64,000 bases of DNA from Ensifer adhaerens (lineage in GTDB: Bacteria; Pseudomonadota; Alphaproteobacteria; Rhizobiales; Rhizobiaceae). The stretch covers positions 62,001-126,000 of the forward strand of contig NZ_CP118611.1 of NCBI RefSeq assembly GCF_028993555.1. Direction: 5' to 3'. The notes beneath the pieces are model-generated. The model made no database searches and had not been told where the DNA came from. It saw nothing but the letters and a program-made list of their open reading frames with translations. Below, in pieces: positions 9,334-17,147 of this stretch. Both the position numbers and the translations under genes were made by a program. Numbering within the stretch: position 1 is the stretch's first letter; every line of letters starts with the position of its first letter.

Positions 9334-10098
9334 ATGAACCAGACGATCGGTCAAACCAAACCGACCAGCCTTCTTTACCTTGATGGCGTCTCCGTCTCCT
9401 TCGACGGTTTCAAGGCGCTGAACGCGCTCTCCTTCGTCATCGAACCCGGGGAACTCAGAGCAATCATCGGCCCGAACGGCGCCGGCAAGACGACGATGAT
9501 GGACATCATTACCGGCAAGACCCGGCCCGACGAAGGGCAGGTGTTCCTCAAGGGCGAGATCGATCTGACCAAGAAGGACGAGGCCGAGATCGCCTCGCTC
9601 GGCATCGGCCGCAAGTTCCAGAAGCCGACGGTCTTCGAAAGCCACACGGTGTGGGACAATCTCGAGCTCGCCTTGAACCGCAAGCGCGGCGTGTTCCCGA
9701 CACTGTTCTATCGGCTGGCGGCCGAGGACAAGGCTCGGATCGAGGAGATCCTTTCGACCGTCCGGCTTTCGGCGCGTCGCGACGATCTCGCTGCCAGCCT
9801 CTCGCACGGCCAGAAGCAATGGCTGGAGATCGGCATGCTCCTGGCCCAGGAGCCGGAATTGCTGCTCGTCGACGAGCCGGTCGCCGGCATGACGGATGCG
9901 GAGACGGCCGAGACCGCCATCCTGCTCAAGGAGATCGCAAAGACCCGTTCGGTCGTTGTCGTCGAGCACGACATGGGCTTCATCCGCGAATTGGGGGTCA
10001 AGGTCACCTGCCTTGCCGAAGGTGCTGTGCTGGCAGAAGGCTCGATCGACTTCGTCAGCAGCGACCCGAAGGTCATCGAGAACTATCTCGGCCGGTAA
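9334..10098 (+). CDS. urtD: urea ABC transporter ATPase UrtD
   Basis: A 254-residue LivG-type ABC ATPase. Walker A is GPNGAGKTT near residue 47, the signature is LSHGQKQWLEIGM, and Walker B is LLLVDEPVAGM followed by the switch His in VVVEHDMGF. The KQWLEI variant after the signature is characteristic of UrtD. It lies five bases after urtC and 35 bases before urtE. With UrtE it drives ATP-dependent urea import. Confidence 0.96.
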   Translation: MNQTIGQTKPTSLLYLDGVSVSFDGFKALNALSFVIEPGELRAIIGPNGAGKTTMMDIITGKTRPDEGQVFLKGEIDLTKKDEAEIASLGIGRKFQKPTVFESHTVWDNLELALNRKRGVFPTLFYRLAAEDKARIEEILSTVRLSARRDDLAASLSHGQKQWLEIGMLLAQEPELLLVDEPVAGMTDAETAETAILLKEIAKTRSVVVVEHDMGFIRELGVKVTCLAEGAVLAEGSIDFVSSDPKVIENYLGR

Positions 10099-10133
10099 TG
10101 CCCCATCCAGCAACCGTCACAGGAGGGCGCGCC

Positions 10134-10829
10134 ATGCTGAGCGTCGAAAACGTCAATCTTCACTACGGTGCCGCGCAGGCGCTGCGAAACGTGTCGATCA
10201 CCGCCGAGATGGGCAGGATCACATGCGTGCTTGGGCGCAACGGTGTCGGCAAGTCGAGCCTGCTTCGCGCCGTTACCGGCCAGCATCCGGTCAGCGCCGG
10301 CGCGATCGGCTTCAACGGCGTAGCGCTCGCGGGCATGGCGCCCTACCGCCGTGCCAAGGAAGGCATCGGCTACGTGCCGCAGGGCCGTGAAATCTTTCCG
10401 TTGCTGACGGTGAGGGAAAACCTTGAGACAGGCTATGCGCCGTTGAAGCGGGGCGATCGCTCCATACCGGAGGATGTCTTCAATCTCTTTCCCGTTCTTC
10501 GCTCGATGCTCGGGCGCCGTGGGGGCGACCTCTCCGGCGGCCAGCAGCAGCAACTGGCGATCGGCCGGGCGCTGGTGACACGGCCCAAAATCCTGGTGCT
10601 CGACGAGCCGACCGAAGGCATCCAGCCTTCGATCATCAAGGATATCGGACGGGCGATCCGCTATCTCAGGGACTCGACGGGCATGGCGATCCTGCTCGTC
10701 GAGCAATATCTGGATTTCTGCCGGGAACTCGCCGATCACGTCTACATCCTGGACCGCGGTGCCGTGGTGCACGAGGGGCCGCCGGAGACGTTGGATACGG
10801 CCGAGGCTCGGCGGCATCTCACGGTTTGA
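10134..10829 (+). CDS. urtE: urea ABC transporter ATPase UrtE
   Basis: A 231-residue LivF-type ABC ATPase. The ATG at 10134 has a strong AGGAGGG at 10121-10127. Walker A is GRNGVGKSS, the signature is LSGGQQQQLAIGRAL, Walker B is ILVLDEPTEGIQPS and the switch His is absent from the usual place: the sequence reads ILLVEQYLDF, where LivF/UrtE proteins commonly carry Gln. It closes the urt cluster. No urease genes follow, so intracellular urea hydrolysis must be encoded elsewhere. Confidence 0.95.
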   Translation: MLSVENVNLHYGAAQALRNVSITAEMGRITCVLGRNGVGKSSLLRAVTGQHPVSAGAIGFNGVALAGMAPYRRAKEGIGYVPQGREIFPLLTVRENLETGYAPLKRGDRSIPEDVFNLFPVLRSMLGRRGGDLSGGQQQQLAIGRALVTRPKILVLDEPTEGIQPSIIKDIGRAIRYLRDSTGMAILLVEQYLDFCRELADHVYILDRGAVVHEGPPETLDTAEARRHLTV

Positions 10830-11136
10830 TCGCCCGCTAGCGCATATCCGCTGTCAGGTGCTCTGCGGGGGCGCCGTCCGCGTGCGCAGGTGCTGGCACC
10901 GCGCACTGAGCCTCATCCGCCGACCGCCTATTTCTGAGAAATCATCGTCTCTGCCATGAAAGCGCCAAGAAAACGCACTAAATCTATGCAGTAACTTGCG
11001 TAATTTCTTGAGAATGGTGCGGTTTGGGTGTAGGACATCCTAAGCGAAAGAGTGCGGCCGTCACAACCCGTTGCCTCCGGCAAATGCCTGAGGAGCGGCC
11101 TTGTGGCGGCTTTCTTGTTCACGAAAGCGAAGTGAC
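10830..11136. promoter_or_regulatory. Rrf2 upstream region with two TTTCT/AGAAA dyads
   Basis: About 300 bases between urtE and the Rrf2 gene with no credible coding sequence. Two related dyads stand out: ATTTCTGAGAAAT, a perfect 13-base palindrome at 10930-10942, and TTCTTGAGAA at 11005-11014 (half-sites TTCT and AGAA). They lie about 75 bases apart and could be autoregulatory operators for the Rrf2 protein encoded just downstream. This is inference from spacing and symmetry only. Confidence 0.4.
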
Positions 11137-11595
11137 ATGTTGACCAAAAAAGGAAAATACGGGCTCAAGGCCCTTGTCGACCTGGCTCAACTTGAGCCCG
11201 GAGAGACCGCCTTCATCACCGAGATCGCCACGCGAAACAATATTCCGAAGAAGTTCCTGGACGCGATCCTTCTCGAATTGCGCAATGCCGGCATCCTTCG
11301 CTCGAAGAAGGGCCCGGGCGGCGGCTATTCTCTGTCTCGTCCCGCCTCCGACATCCGCATCGGCCAGGTCATCCGCACGTTGGATGGGCCGCTGGCGCCG
11401 ATCCGCTGCGCCAGCCGCACCGCGTTTGAGGCCTGCGATGATTGCGCCGACCCGGTCAACTGTCATGTGCGCAAGTCGATGAGCAATGTCCGCGACGCGA
11501 TCGCCTCCATCCTCGACAACATGACGCTGGAGCAGTTTGCAGCCAACGACAATGCATCCGAGATCGTCGCTTTGAGGGACGCCGAGGCCGGTTGA
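11137..11595 (+). CDS. Rrf2-family transcriptional regulator
   Basis: A 152-residue winged-helix regulator of the Rrf2 family (IscR, NsrR, CymR). The start MLTKKGKYGLKALVDLAQL is the family N-terminus, followed by the recognition helix IPKKFLDAILLELRNAG and the wing LRSKKGPGGGYSLSR. The cysteine region reads RCASRTAFEACDDCADPVNC, four cysteines in 17 residues, so an Fe-S cluster or thiol switch is possible, though the spacing is not the IscR C-x5-C-x5-C one. The adjacent organosulfur-type genes make sulfur-status control (as in CymR) attractive but unproven. Confidence 0.9.
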   Translation: MLTKKGKYGLKALVDLAQLEPGETAFITEIATRNNIPKKFLDAILLELRNAGILRSKKGPGGGYSLSRPASDIRIGQVIRTLDGPLAPIRCASRTAFEACDDCADPVNCHVRKSMSNVRDAIASILDNMTLEQFAANDNASEIVALRDAEAG

Positions 11596-11622
11596 CCGAT
11601 TGGCCGTCGGAGGCAATGGCCT

Positions 11623-11865
11623 TCACAGCCTCCTGACGATCGCGGCGGCGACGGGTGGTGCTACGATCTCGAGCAGGCGCAGCAATCGCGCCTTGCCGAC
11701 ATGTATGCGGCTTGGACCCTGTTCGAGCGCGTCAAGGATTGCCTTTACCGCATCGGTGGCGCTGATCTTGCCGCGTCCCCGTCCAGCCGTCATCGAGGTG
11801 TCGACAACCGGCAGCACGGCGGACAAGGCGCGGCGATTTTTGCTGTTCGAAAGCACCGATGCCAA
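11623..11865 (-). pseudogene. C-terminal remnant of a short-chain dehydrogenase
   Basis: The minus-strand frame ends in a stretch that looks like the C-terminal 65 residues or so of a DltE-like short-chain dehydrogenase: VLPVVDTSMTAGRGRGKIS, then a helix DAVKAILDALEQG and HVGKARLLRLLEIVAPPVA. The Rossmann nucleotide-binding half and the catalytic YxxxK are absent upstream, and the only start is a TTG. I call it a decayed fragment rather than a working gene. Confidence 0.45.
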
Positions 11866-12158
11866 CGCAATCCGTTCGAGCCATCTTTTCGGCTGTCTTT
11901 CATCACCTCGAAGAGGATGCGAGCCTGTTCCAGTTTACCTACGGACCGCGGTGCCCGATTTCGCCCCAGGTGCTTGCTGACCTTGGCCTCAAGGCGTCCT
12001 TTCGGCGCTGGGTTCCGTTCAACCTGCCACCTGCCAGCGTCTATCGCATCGGGCGGAGGCAGGTATGACGCCGACTGCGCCGGGAACGACGTGCGAACAG
12101 CATGGGCGAGGGCGCGGTAGTAGGACTTTCCCTGCAGCCGAACCGAGTCGAAAATCAT
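11790..12158 (-). CDS. unrecognised ORF, doubtful
   Basis: A 122-codon minus-strand frame between the Rrf2 gene and the first SfnB-like gene. It overlaps the dehydrogenase remnant in a different frame. The sequence is basic and low in hydrophobic periodicity and matches no family I know. Its ATG at 12158 has no clear ribosome site. It may simply be chance coding potential in GC-rich intergenic DNA; the whole 11596-12218 interval then holds only the remnant and the promoter of the next gene. Confidence 0.15.
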   Translation of the reverse strand: MIFDSVRLQGKSYYRALAHAVRTSFPAQSASYLPPPDAIDAGRWQVERNPAPKGRLEAKVSKHLGRNRAPRSVGKLEQARILFEVMKDSRKDGSNGLRWHRCFRTAKIAAPCPPCCRLSTPR

Positions 12159-12164
12159 TTGCTG

Positions 12165-12182
12165 TTATTATCGATAGAATAA
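12165..12182. promoter_or_regulatory. AT-rich dyad upstream of first SfnB-like gene
   Basis: TTATTATCGATAGAATAA is an imperfect palindrome centred on ATCGAT, 36 bases before the ATG at 12219. Its complement contains TATTCTAT, which also appears at 16301-16308 upstream of the second SfnB-like gene. It may be a shared operator or promoter element. Confidence 0.35.
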
Positions 12183-12218
12183 ATGCACTATTTCGCCTCC
12201 ACCAATGGAGAGAGGCGG

Positions 12219-13451
12219 ATGAGCAACGTACATTTCCTCAGGGAACAGACACCGGCCGGCACCAGCGCCGAACAGGATGAAAAGCGGCGGGAGCTGTTTG
12301 CCCGCGCGGAGGCGCTGTCCCAGGACCTCGCCCGCCGCGGCGCCGAGCTCGACCGTGCCGGCGCGCCGCCGCGGGAAGAGATCGAGGCTCTCCGCCAGGC
12401 CGGCCTGCTGACGGCGCTGCATTCACCCGAGGTTGGCGGTGCGGGCCTGAGCTGGGTCGACGGGCTGCGGCTGGTGCGTATCATTGCGCGCGGCGAGAGC
12501 TCGATTGGCCAATTGCTTGGCTACCACTACGTCAACAGCCAGTATGTTTACTGGGCCGCTGCCGATCCCAAACAGGCCTGGGTGCTCGGGGCGGAGACCG
12601 TCGAGCGTCAGCTTTATTGGGGTGCTGCGGTCAACCCGCGCGATCCCGGCCTCACATTGGAGCGGCGTGGCGGTCACTATGTGCTGAACGGCCGCAAGAC
12701 GTTTTCGACCGGCGCCCATGTCTCTGACCGCATCAACGTCAACGCTGCGCTCGAGGGCAAGATCGCCAACTTCGTCGTGCCCACCGATCGGCCGGGTTAC
12801 ATCACCAACGACGACTGGGACAATATCGGCCAGCGCCTGTCCGACAGCGGCAGCGTCGAATTCCGCGATTTCCCGGTCTACGAGCGTGATTTCATTCTGC
12901 CACTTGCCGACCCCGCCGATCCGCCTTCGGTGCAGGCGACGTTCAACACGCCACTGATCCAGCTCGTCTTCGTCAACTTCTACCTCGGCACGGCCGAAGG
13001 TGCACTTGCATCGGCTCTCGACTACGTGCGCACGACGACACGTCCCTGGGTCACTTCAGGCGTCGCGAGCGCCAATGAGGACCCCCACATTCTCGAACGC
13101 ATCGGAGACCTTCAGGCTGCGTTGAAGGCGTCGGTGGCACTCGCCGATGTGGCGGCGGCATCCGTGGAAGCAGCTTTGACGCGGGGCCGATCAGTGACGC
13201 CGGAGGCGCGTGGCGCAGCCGCGATCGAGGCCTATGCCGCCAAGGTTCATTCGACCCATGTCTCGCTAGACGTGACGGCGAAGGTCTTCGAACTGATGGG
13301 CGCACGCGCCACGGCGGGGCACTATCGCTTCGACCGCTACTGGCGCAATGTCCGTACCCACACGCTGCACGATCCCGTCGCTTACAAGGCGCGCGAGGTC
13401 GGCGACTTCGTGCTGAACGGGCGGATACCGCCAGTAAGCCTTTATAGCTGA
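12219..13451 (+). CDS. SfnB-family sulfur acquisition flavoprotein (acyl-CoA dehydrogenase fold)
   Basis: A 410-residue acyl-CoA-dehydrogenase-fold flavoprotein closest in style to SfnB/DszC-type FMNH2-dependent monooxygenases, which oxidise organosulfur compounds such as sulfones for sulfur scavenging. The ATG at 12219 follows GGAGAGAGG. Visible landmarks are EIEALRQAGLLTALHSPEVGGAGLSW, the substrate-loop region ARGESSIGQLLGYHY, and the C-terminal MGARATAGHYRFDRYWRNVRTHTLHDPVAYK, characteristic of this subfamily. It converges on a flavin monooxygenase gene with a shared terminator between them. The exact sulfur substrate cannot be read from sequence. Confidence 0.87.
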   Translation: MSNVHFLREQTPAGTSAEQDEKRRELFARAEALSQDLARRGAELDRAGAPPREEIEALRQAGLLTALHSPEVGGAGLSWVDGLRLVRIIARGESSIGQLLGYHYVNSQYVYWAAADPKQAWVLGAETVERQLYWGAAVNPRDPGLTLERRGGHYVLNGRKTFSTGAHVSDRINVNAALEGKIANFVVPTDRPGYITNDDWDNIGQRLSDSGSVEFRDFPVYERDFILPLADPADPPSVQATFNTPLIQLVFVNFYLGTAEGALASALDYVRTTTRPWVTSGVASANEDPHILERIGDLQAALKASVALADVAAASVEAALTRGRSVTPEARGAAAIEAYAAKVHSTHVSLDVTAKVFELMGARATAGHYRFDRYWRNVRTHTLHDPVAYKAREVGDFVLNGRIPPVSLYS

Positions 13452-13490
13452 ACCCAATCCCGGAGCCGCGATCGCCTTTGCCTGAAAGAT

Positions 13491-13523
13491 AAATGCCGCC
13501 TGGACCAGGTCCCGGCGGCATTT
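13491..13523. terminator. bidirectional terminator between convergent genes
   Basis: Perfect 10-base inverted repeat AAATGCCGCC / GGCGGCATTT separated by 13 bases. It lies between the convergent ends at 13451 and 13540. A-rich and T-rich flanks on the two sides make it usable in both directions. Confidence 0.8.
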
Positions 13524-13539
13524 CTTGGATGCTTAAGCC

Positions 13540-14937
13540 TTAGGCGGAAGCTGCGATCGCTTGCCGTTGTCCCAAGAGGTCGCGATAGCCAGCCCCCGGA
13601 TGCGGCGCCGCAAGCCTCGGCCCGGCGGCAAACAGCTTTTCCCTAAGCGTGCCCTGGCGATAATCGGTCTTGTAGACGCCGCGCTTCTGCAGTTCCGGTA
13701 TCAGCAGGTCGACGGCATCCTCGAAGGTCTCGGGCGTCACCGCATAGGCGAGGTTGAAGCCGTCGACATCCGTATCCTCGACCCACTCCTGCATCAGGTC
13801 GGCAACCGTCGATGGCGAGCCGACGAAGACCGGCCCGAAACCCCCGATGCCCACCCAGTCGGCCATCTCGCGTACAGTCCACACACGATCCTGATCGATT
13901 GTCGTGAAGGTTTCGACGGCGGATTGTACCGCATTGGTGTGGCGGTGGCGCAGCGGTTCGTCCGGTGCGAACTGGCCAAAGTCGATGCCAGTCCAGCCGG
14001 AGATCAGCGCCAGAGCGCCTTCGTAGGAGACGTGCTTGCGGTACTCGTCGAACTTCCTTTTCGCCTCGGCATCGGTTTCGCCGAGGATCACCGTCTGCAG
14101 ATTGAAGGCGAGGATTTCGCGCGGGTTGCGGCCGGCGCGCTCTGCCGCCTCCCGGACGTTGGCGACATAGCGTTTCAATACGGTCTTGGACGGCGCGGCG
14201 ACGAAGATGCATTCGGCGTGCTGGCCGGCAAAGTCCTTGCCTCTGCTCGAAGAGCCCGCCTGGTAGAGCACAGGCGTGCGCTGCGCCGAAGGCTCGCTCA
14301 GATGGATGCCCGGGACCGTGAAATGATGGCCGCGATGGTTGATCGGGTGCACCTTGTCGGGATGGGTGAAGATGCCGGTTGCCCGGTCACGGACGACCGC
14401 GCCGTCTTCCCAGCTGCCTTCCCACAGCTTGTAGCAGACCTCGAGATACTCCTCTGCGAGATCATACCGGTCGTCGTGACGCGCCTGCTGCGCCTGGCCA
14501 ACATTAAGCGCGCCGCTGTTGAGGTAGGAGGTGACGATGTTCCAGCCGATGCGCCCCTTGGTCAGATGATCGAGTGTCGAGATGCGTCGCGCGAAGGTAT
14601 AGGGATGCTCGAAGGAAAGCGAGGCGGTCAGGCCGAAACCCAGGTGCTCGGTTTCGTAGGCCATCGTCGGCACCAGTTGTAGGGGGTCGTTGACCGGAAC
14701 CTGGGCCGAATGGCGAAGGGCCGCGTCTGCGTTGCCGTTCAGCACGTCGTAGACGCCGAGCACATCGGCGATGAACAGGCCGTCGAACTTGCCGCGCTCG
14801 AGCGTTTTTGCCAGATGTACCCAGTAGTCGAGCTCCTTGTAGCGCCAGGACTGGTCTCGCGGATGGGTCCAGAGGCCCGGCGACTGATGGCCGACGCAGT
14901 TCATGTCAAAGGCATTCAGCCGGATTTCGCGGCTCAT
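13540..14937 (-). CDS. FMN-dependent monooxygenase, NtaA/SnaA/DszA family
   Basis: A 465-residue bacterial-luciferase-fold monooxygenase. The GAAGGAGAAGCC just before the ATG at 14937 supports the start. Family landmarks are TLERGKFDGLFIADVLGVYDVL, the long insertion typical of the NtaA/SnaA/SoxA(DszA) branch, GRIGWNIVTSYLNSGALN, and GSSSRGKDFAGQHAECIFV, where phosphate of FMN is usually bound. Enzymes of this branch use FMNH2 from a separate reductase to open dibenzothiophene sulfone, nitrilotriacetate or dimethyl sulfide type substrates. Its position between two SfnB-like genes supports an organosulfur role. No flavin reductase gene is seen nearby. Confidence 0.88.
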   Translation of the reverse strand: MSREIRLNAFDMNCVGHQSPGLWTHPRDQSWRYKELDYWVHLAKTLERGKFDGLFIADVLGVYDVLNGNADAALRHSAQVPVNDPLQLVPTMAYETEHLGFGLTASLSFEHPYTFARRISTLDHLTKGRIGWNIVTSYLNSGALNVGQAQQARHDDRYDLAEEYLEVCYKLWEGSWEDGAVVRDRATGIFTHPDKVHPINHRGHHFTVPGIHLSEPSAQRTPVLYQAGSSSRGKDFAGQHAECIFVAAPSKTVLKRYVANVREAAERAGRNPREILAFNLQTVILGETDAEAKRKFDEYRKHVSYEGALALISGWTGIDFGQFAPDEPLRHRHTNAVQSAVETFTTIDQDRVWTVREMADWVGIGGFGPVFVGSPSTVADLMQEWVEDTDVDGFNLAYAVTPETFEDAVDLLIPELQKRGVYKTDYRQGTLREKLFAAGPRLAAPHPGAGYRDLLGQRQAIAASA

Positions 14938-15016
14938 GGGCTTCTCCTTCGGGCAAGGTTGGGGAATGCCCGAAGCTGCGGTTACGCTCCGGGGCGTTCG
15001 TGCGCGGTCGGTGGGA

Positions 15017-16234
15017 TCAAAGCGCGCCGTTCTTCGGCGGCTTGACGCCGTTCAGGTGATAGTTGCCGACGACGTGATGCTTCCATCGCACCGGGTCGTG
15101 CAGGGTGTGAGTGCGGGCGTTGCGCCAGTGCCGGTCGAGGTTGAGTCCAATCTTCGTCGAAGCGGTTCCGGCGAGCTCGAAGAGCGTGTTGCTGGCTTCC
15201 AAGGCGATCTCGGTTGTCAGAGCCTTCGCTGCGGCAACGGCAAGCGTTGCCTCGACGACGCTTTCCTCGGTGCCGTTGATCTGGGCGACATCGACCTTCT
15301 TGCCCGCCCGTTCGACGGTTGCGGTCGCCGCCTCCAGGCGGATGGCGAGTTGACCGATGCGGGCGATGGTCAGCGGATCATCGGCAGCGCGCTCGACGCC
15401 GCTGTCCATCCACGGCCGCGCATGATCGCGTACGAAATTGAGGGTTTCGGCAAAGGCAGCGCGGGCAATGCCGAGATCGATGCCGGCATGGATGATCTGG
15501 CCGACGGAGCCGATCGTCGTCGGGCGCTCGAAGCCGCGATGATGGCGTACCACCGCATCGGCCGTGACATAGACATTCTGCAGCACGGTCGTACCGCTGC
15601 CGGTCGTGCGCTGGCCGAAGCCGTCCCAGTCGTCGATGATCTGCAAGCCTTCGGCGCCACGCGGCAAGAACGACATGGTCAGCTTGTCGTTCGGATCAAG
15701 CGCGAAGACTACGATCCATTCTGCAAACAGCACGCCGGTCGAATAATACTTGCGCCCGTTCAGCCGGAAACCGGGTCCATCGGGCGTCAACCGCGTCGCA
15801 TAATCGCCGACGGTCTTCGTGCCGCGTTCGGAAAGCGCGTTGCCGAAACGGTCGCCGGCAAGCGCACGGCCGAAGAAGAAGGCCTTCTGCTCTTCGGTGC
15901 CGTCGGTGCGCAGCGCTTCCAGAATGTAGAAGTGGTTTTGCGGGATCTGGCCGATCGAGGAGTCCGCTTCCGAGAGGATGGCTGTGATCTCGGCGAGGAC
16001 CGCATTGGAGACGTCGATGCCGTCATATTCCGGCGGCACGGTGATCGCGAGCAGGCCGGACTGAGCCAGCGCATCGAGTTCGTCGAAGGGCAGGATGCGA
16101 TCCGTATCCCGCTCATTGGCACTCCTCGCGAATTCCGCGGCCAGTTCGCGGGCGATCGACAGCGCTTCCTCCTCGCTCTCGATCCGGTGCGCCGGGGCTC
16201 GTGTTTTCTCGGAAAGCCGCGAGATCGTTCCCAT
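15017..16234 (-). CDS. SfnB-family sulfur acquisition flavoprotein, second copy
   Basis: A 405-residue paralogue of the gene at 12219, again with an acyl-CoA dehydrogenase fold. AGGGAGC precedes the ATG at 16234. Visible signatures are LDALAQSGLLAITVPPEYDGIDVSN, EADSSIGQIPQNHFYILE, LNGRKYYSTGVLFAEWIVVFAL and the C-terminal NLDRHWRNARTHTLHDPVRWK. It lies 79 bases upstream of the monooxygenase gene on the same strand, so the two are probably one transcript. The two SfnB-like proteins differ clearly in sequence and may handle different sulfur compounds or successive oxidations. Confidence 0.87.
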   Translation of the reverse strand: MGTISRLSEKTRAPAHRIESEEEALSIARELAAEFARSANERDTDRILPFDELDALAQSGLLAITVPPEYDGIDVSNAVLAEITAILSEADSSIGQIPQNHFYILEALRTDGTEEQKAFFFGRALAGDRFGNALSERGTKTVGDYATRLTPDGPGFRLNGRKYYSTGVLFAEWIVVFALDPNDKLTMSFLPRGAEGLQIIDDWDGFGQRTTGSGTTVLQNVYVTADAVVRHHRGFERPTTIGSVGQIIHAGIDLGIARAAFAETLNFVRDHARPWMDSGVERAADDPLTIARIGQLAIRLEAATATVERAGKKVDVAQINGTEESVVEATLAVAAAKALTTEIALEASNTLFELAGTASTKIGLNLDRHWRNARTHTLHDPVRWKHHVVGNYHLNGVKPPKNGAL

Positions 16235-16629
16235 GTGACTGCTCCCTGTCGATTGAGGTGCATATCAGTGAATTATCTGGCAGAGCCGGGTAAGATAGTA
16301 TATTCTATAGAAATTATCGATTTGAGATTTTCGTTTCTACCGCGATGGCGGCCCGGTGTTTACCTTCGGGGCTGGATCGTTAATATCGAGTCGGGGGGAG
16401 ACCGTGGAACAACACCTTGGTCGAGGCACGCGACGCGTATGCGTGCCGATTTCCCGCCAAAATTGACTGCGGCTCAGGGAACTATCACCCGATTTGCGCA
16501 TTGCGTCATCGCCTGCAGTTTAACCAGTCGCGTGGCCACAGAGTATCGGCCACCCGGCACGAACACAAATACATGCTGACAGAATTGGCCATTCGCGTTT
16601 CCCGGCCTTGAACACTGAAGGAGACACAA
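16235..16629. promoter_or_regulatory. intergenic region with dyads
   Basis: About 400 non-coding bases between the divergent SfnB-like gene and the 128-residue unknown gene. It holds TTCTATAGAA, a perfect palindrome at 16303-16312, and GTGGCC-N10-GGCCAC at 16532-16553. The first lies in the promoter region of the SfnB-like gene and resembles the AT-rich dyad at 12165-12182. No gene is visible. Confidence 0.35.
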
Positions 16630-17016
16630 ATGACGAATTTCCTGCCTGCTCTACATGAAGGGCACGCCTCCATCACGCTGCAGAACCTGTTTCGCGATGC
16701 TCTGGAAGCCTATGACGACTGGGGCGCAAATTTGCCCGAGCCGCTCGTTGCGTTCGAAGGCAAGCTGATTGCAATCAGCGATGTTTTCGAATGGATGAAA
16801 CCTTGTACCGACATCATGCCGACGAACCTTATCGGCATCGTCACGGACCGGCTGAACAAGCCTTGGAAGGGTGAAGGTCCACTCGATGCGATGACCGTCT
16901 CCACCGCGGCACGCGTGATGGCCGTTCTGACGCGGCGACAGCTGCGCAGCTTCGGTCGTGGCTCGATCGAGGTCTTTGCCGAGCGCTTCAACCATCCGGT
17001 ACGCGCCAACGCCTGA
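16630..17016 (+). CDS. conserved-looking hypothetical protein
   Basis: A 128-residue soluble protein with a good AAGGAGA site just before its ATG. It has mixed helical composition with an internal LPEPLVAFEGKLIAISDVFEWMK segment and ends in RRQLRSFGRGSIEVFAERFNH. I find no signal peptide, membrane helix or catalytic motif and do not recognise the family. Normal codon use and a strong ribosome site suggest a real gene. It stands alone between the sulfur genes and a LysR regulator. Confidence 0.65.
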   Translation: MTNFLPALHEGHASITLQNLFRDALEAYDDWGANLPEPLVAFEGKLIAISDVFEWMKPCTDIMPTNLIGIVTDRLNKPWKGEGPLDAMTVSTAARVMAVLTRRQLRSFGRGSIEVFAERFNHPVRANA

Positions 17017-17147
17017 TCGGTGATCCCTGAGGGGCGCGTTCGCGCGCTCCTCGACAATGAAGACTCGCTCGGCGATCGATTTTGCCACGCGCCGTGTCGC
17101 ACCCCTTTCTTGCCGCATCGCCTTCCCGTAAACACGGGAGCTAGCGG

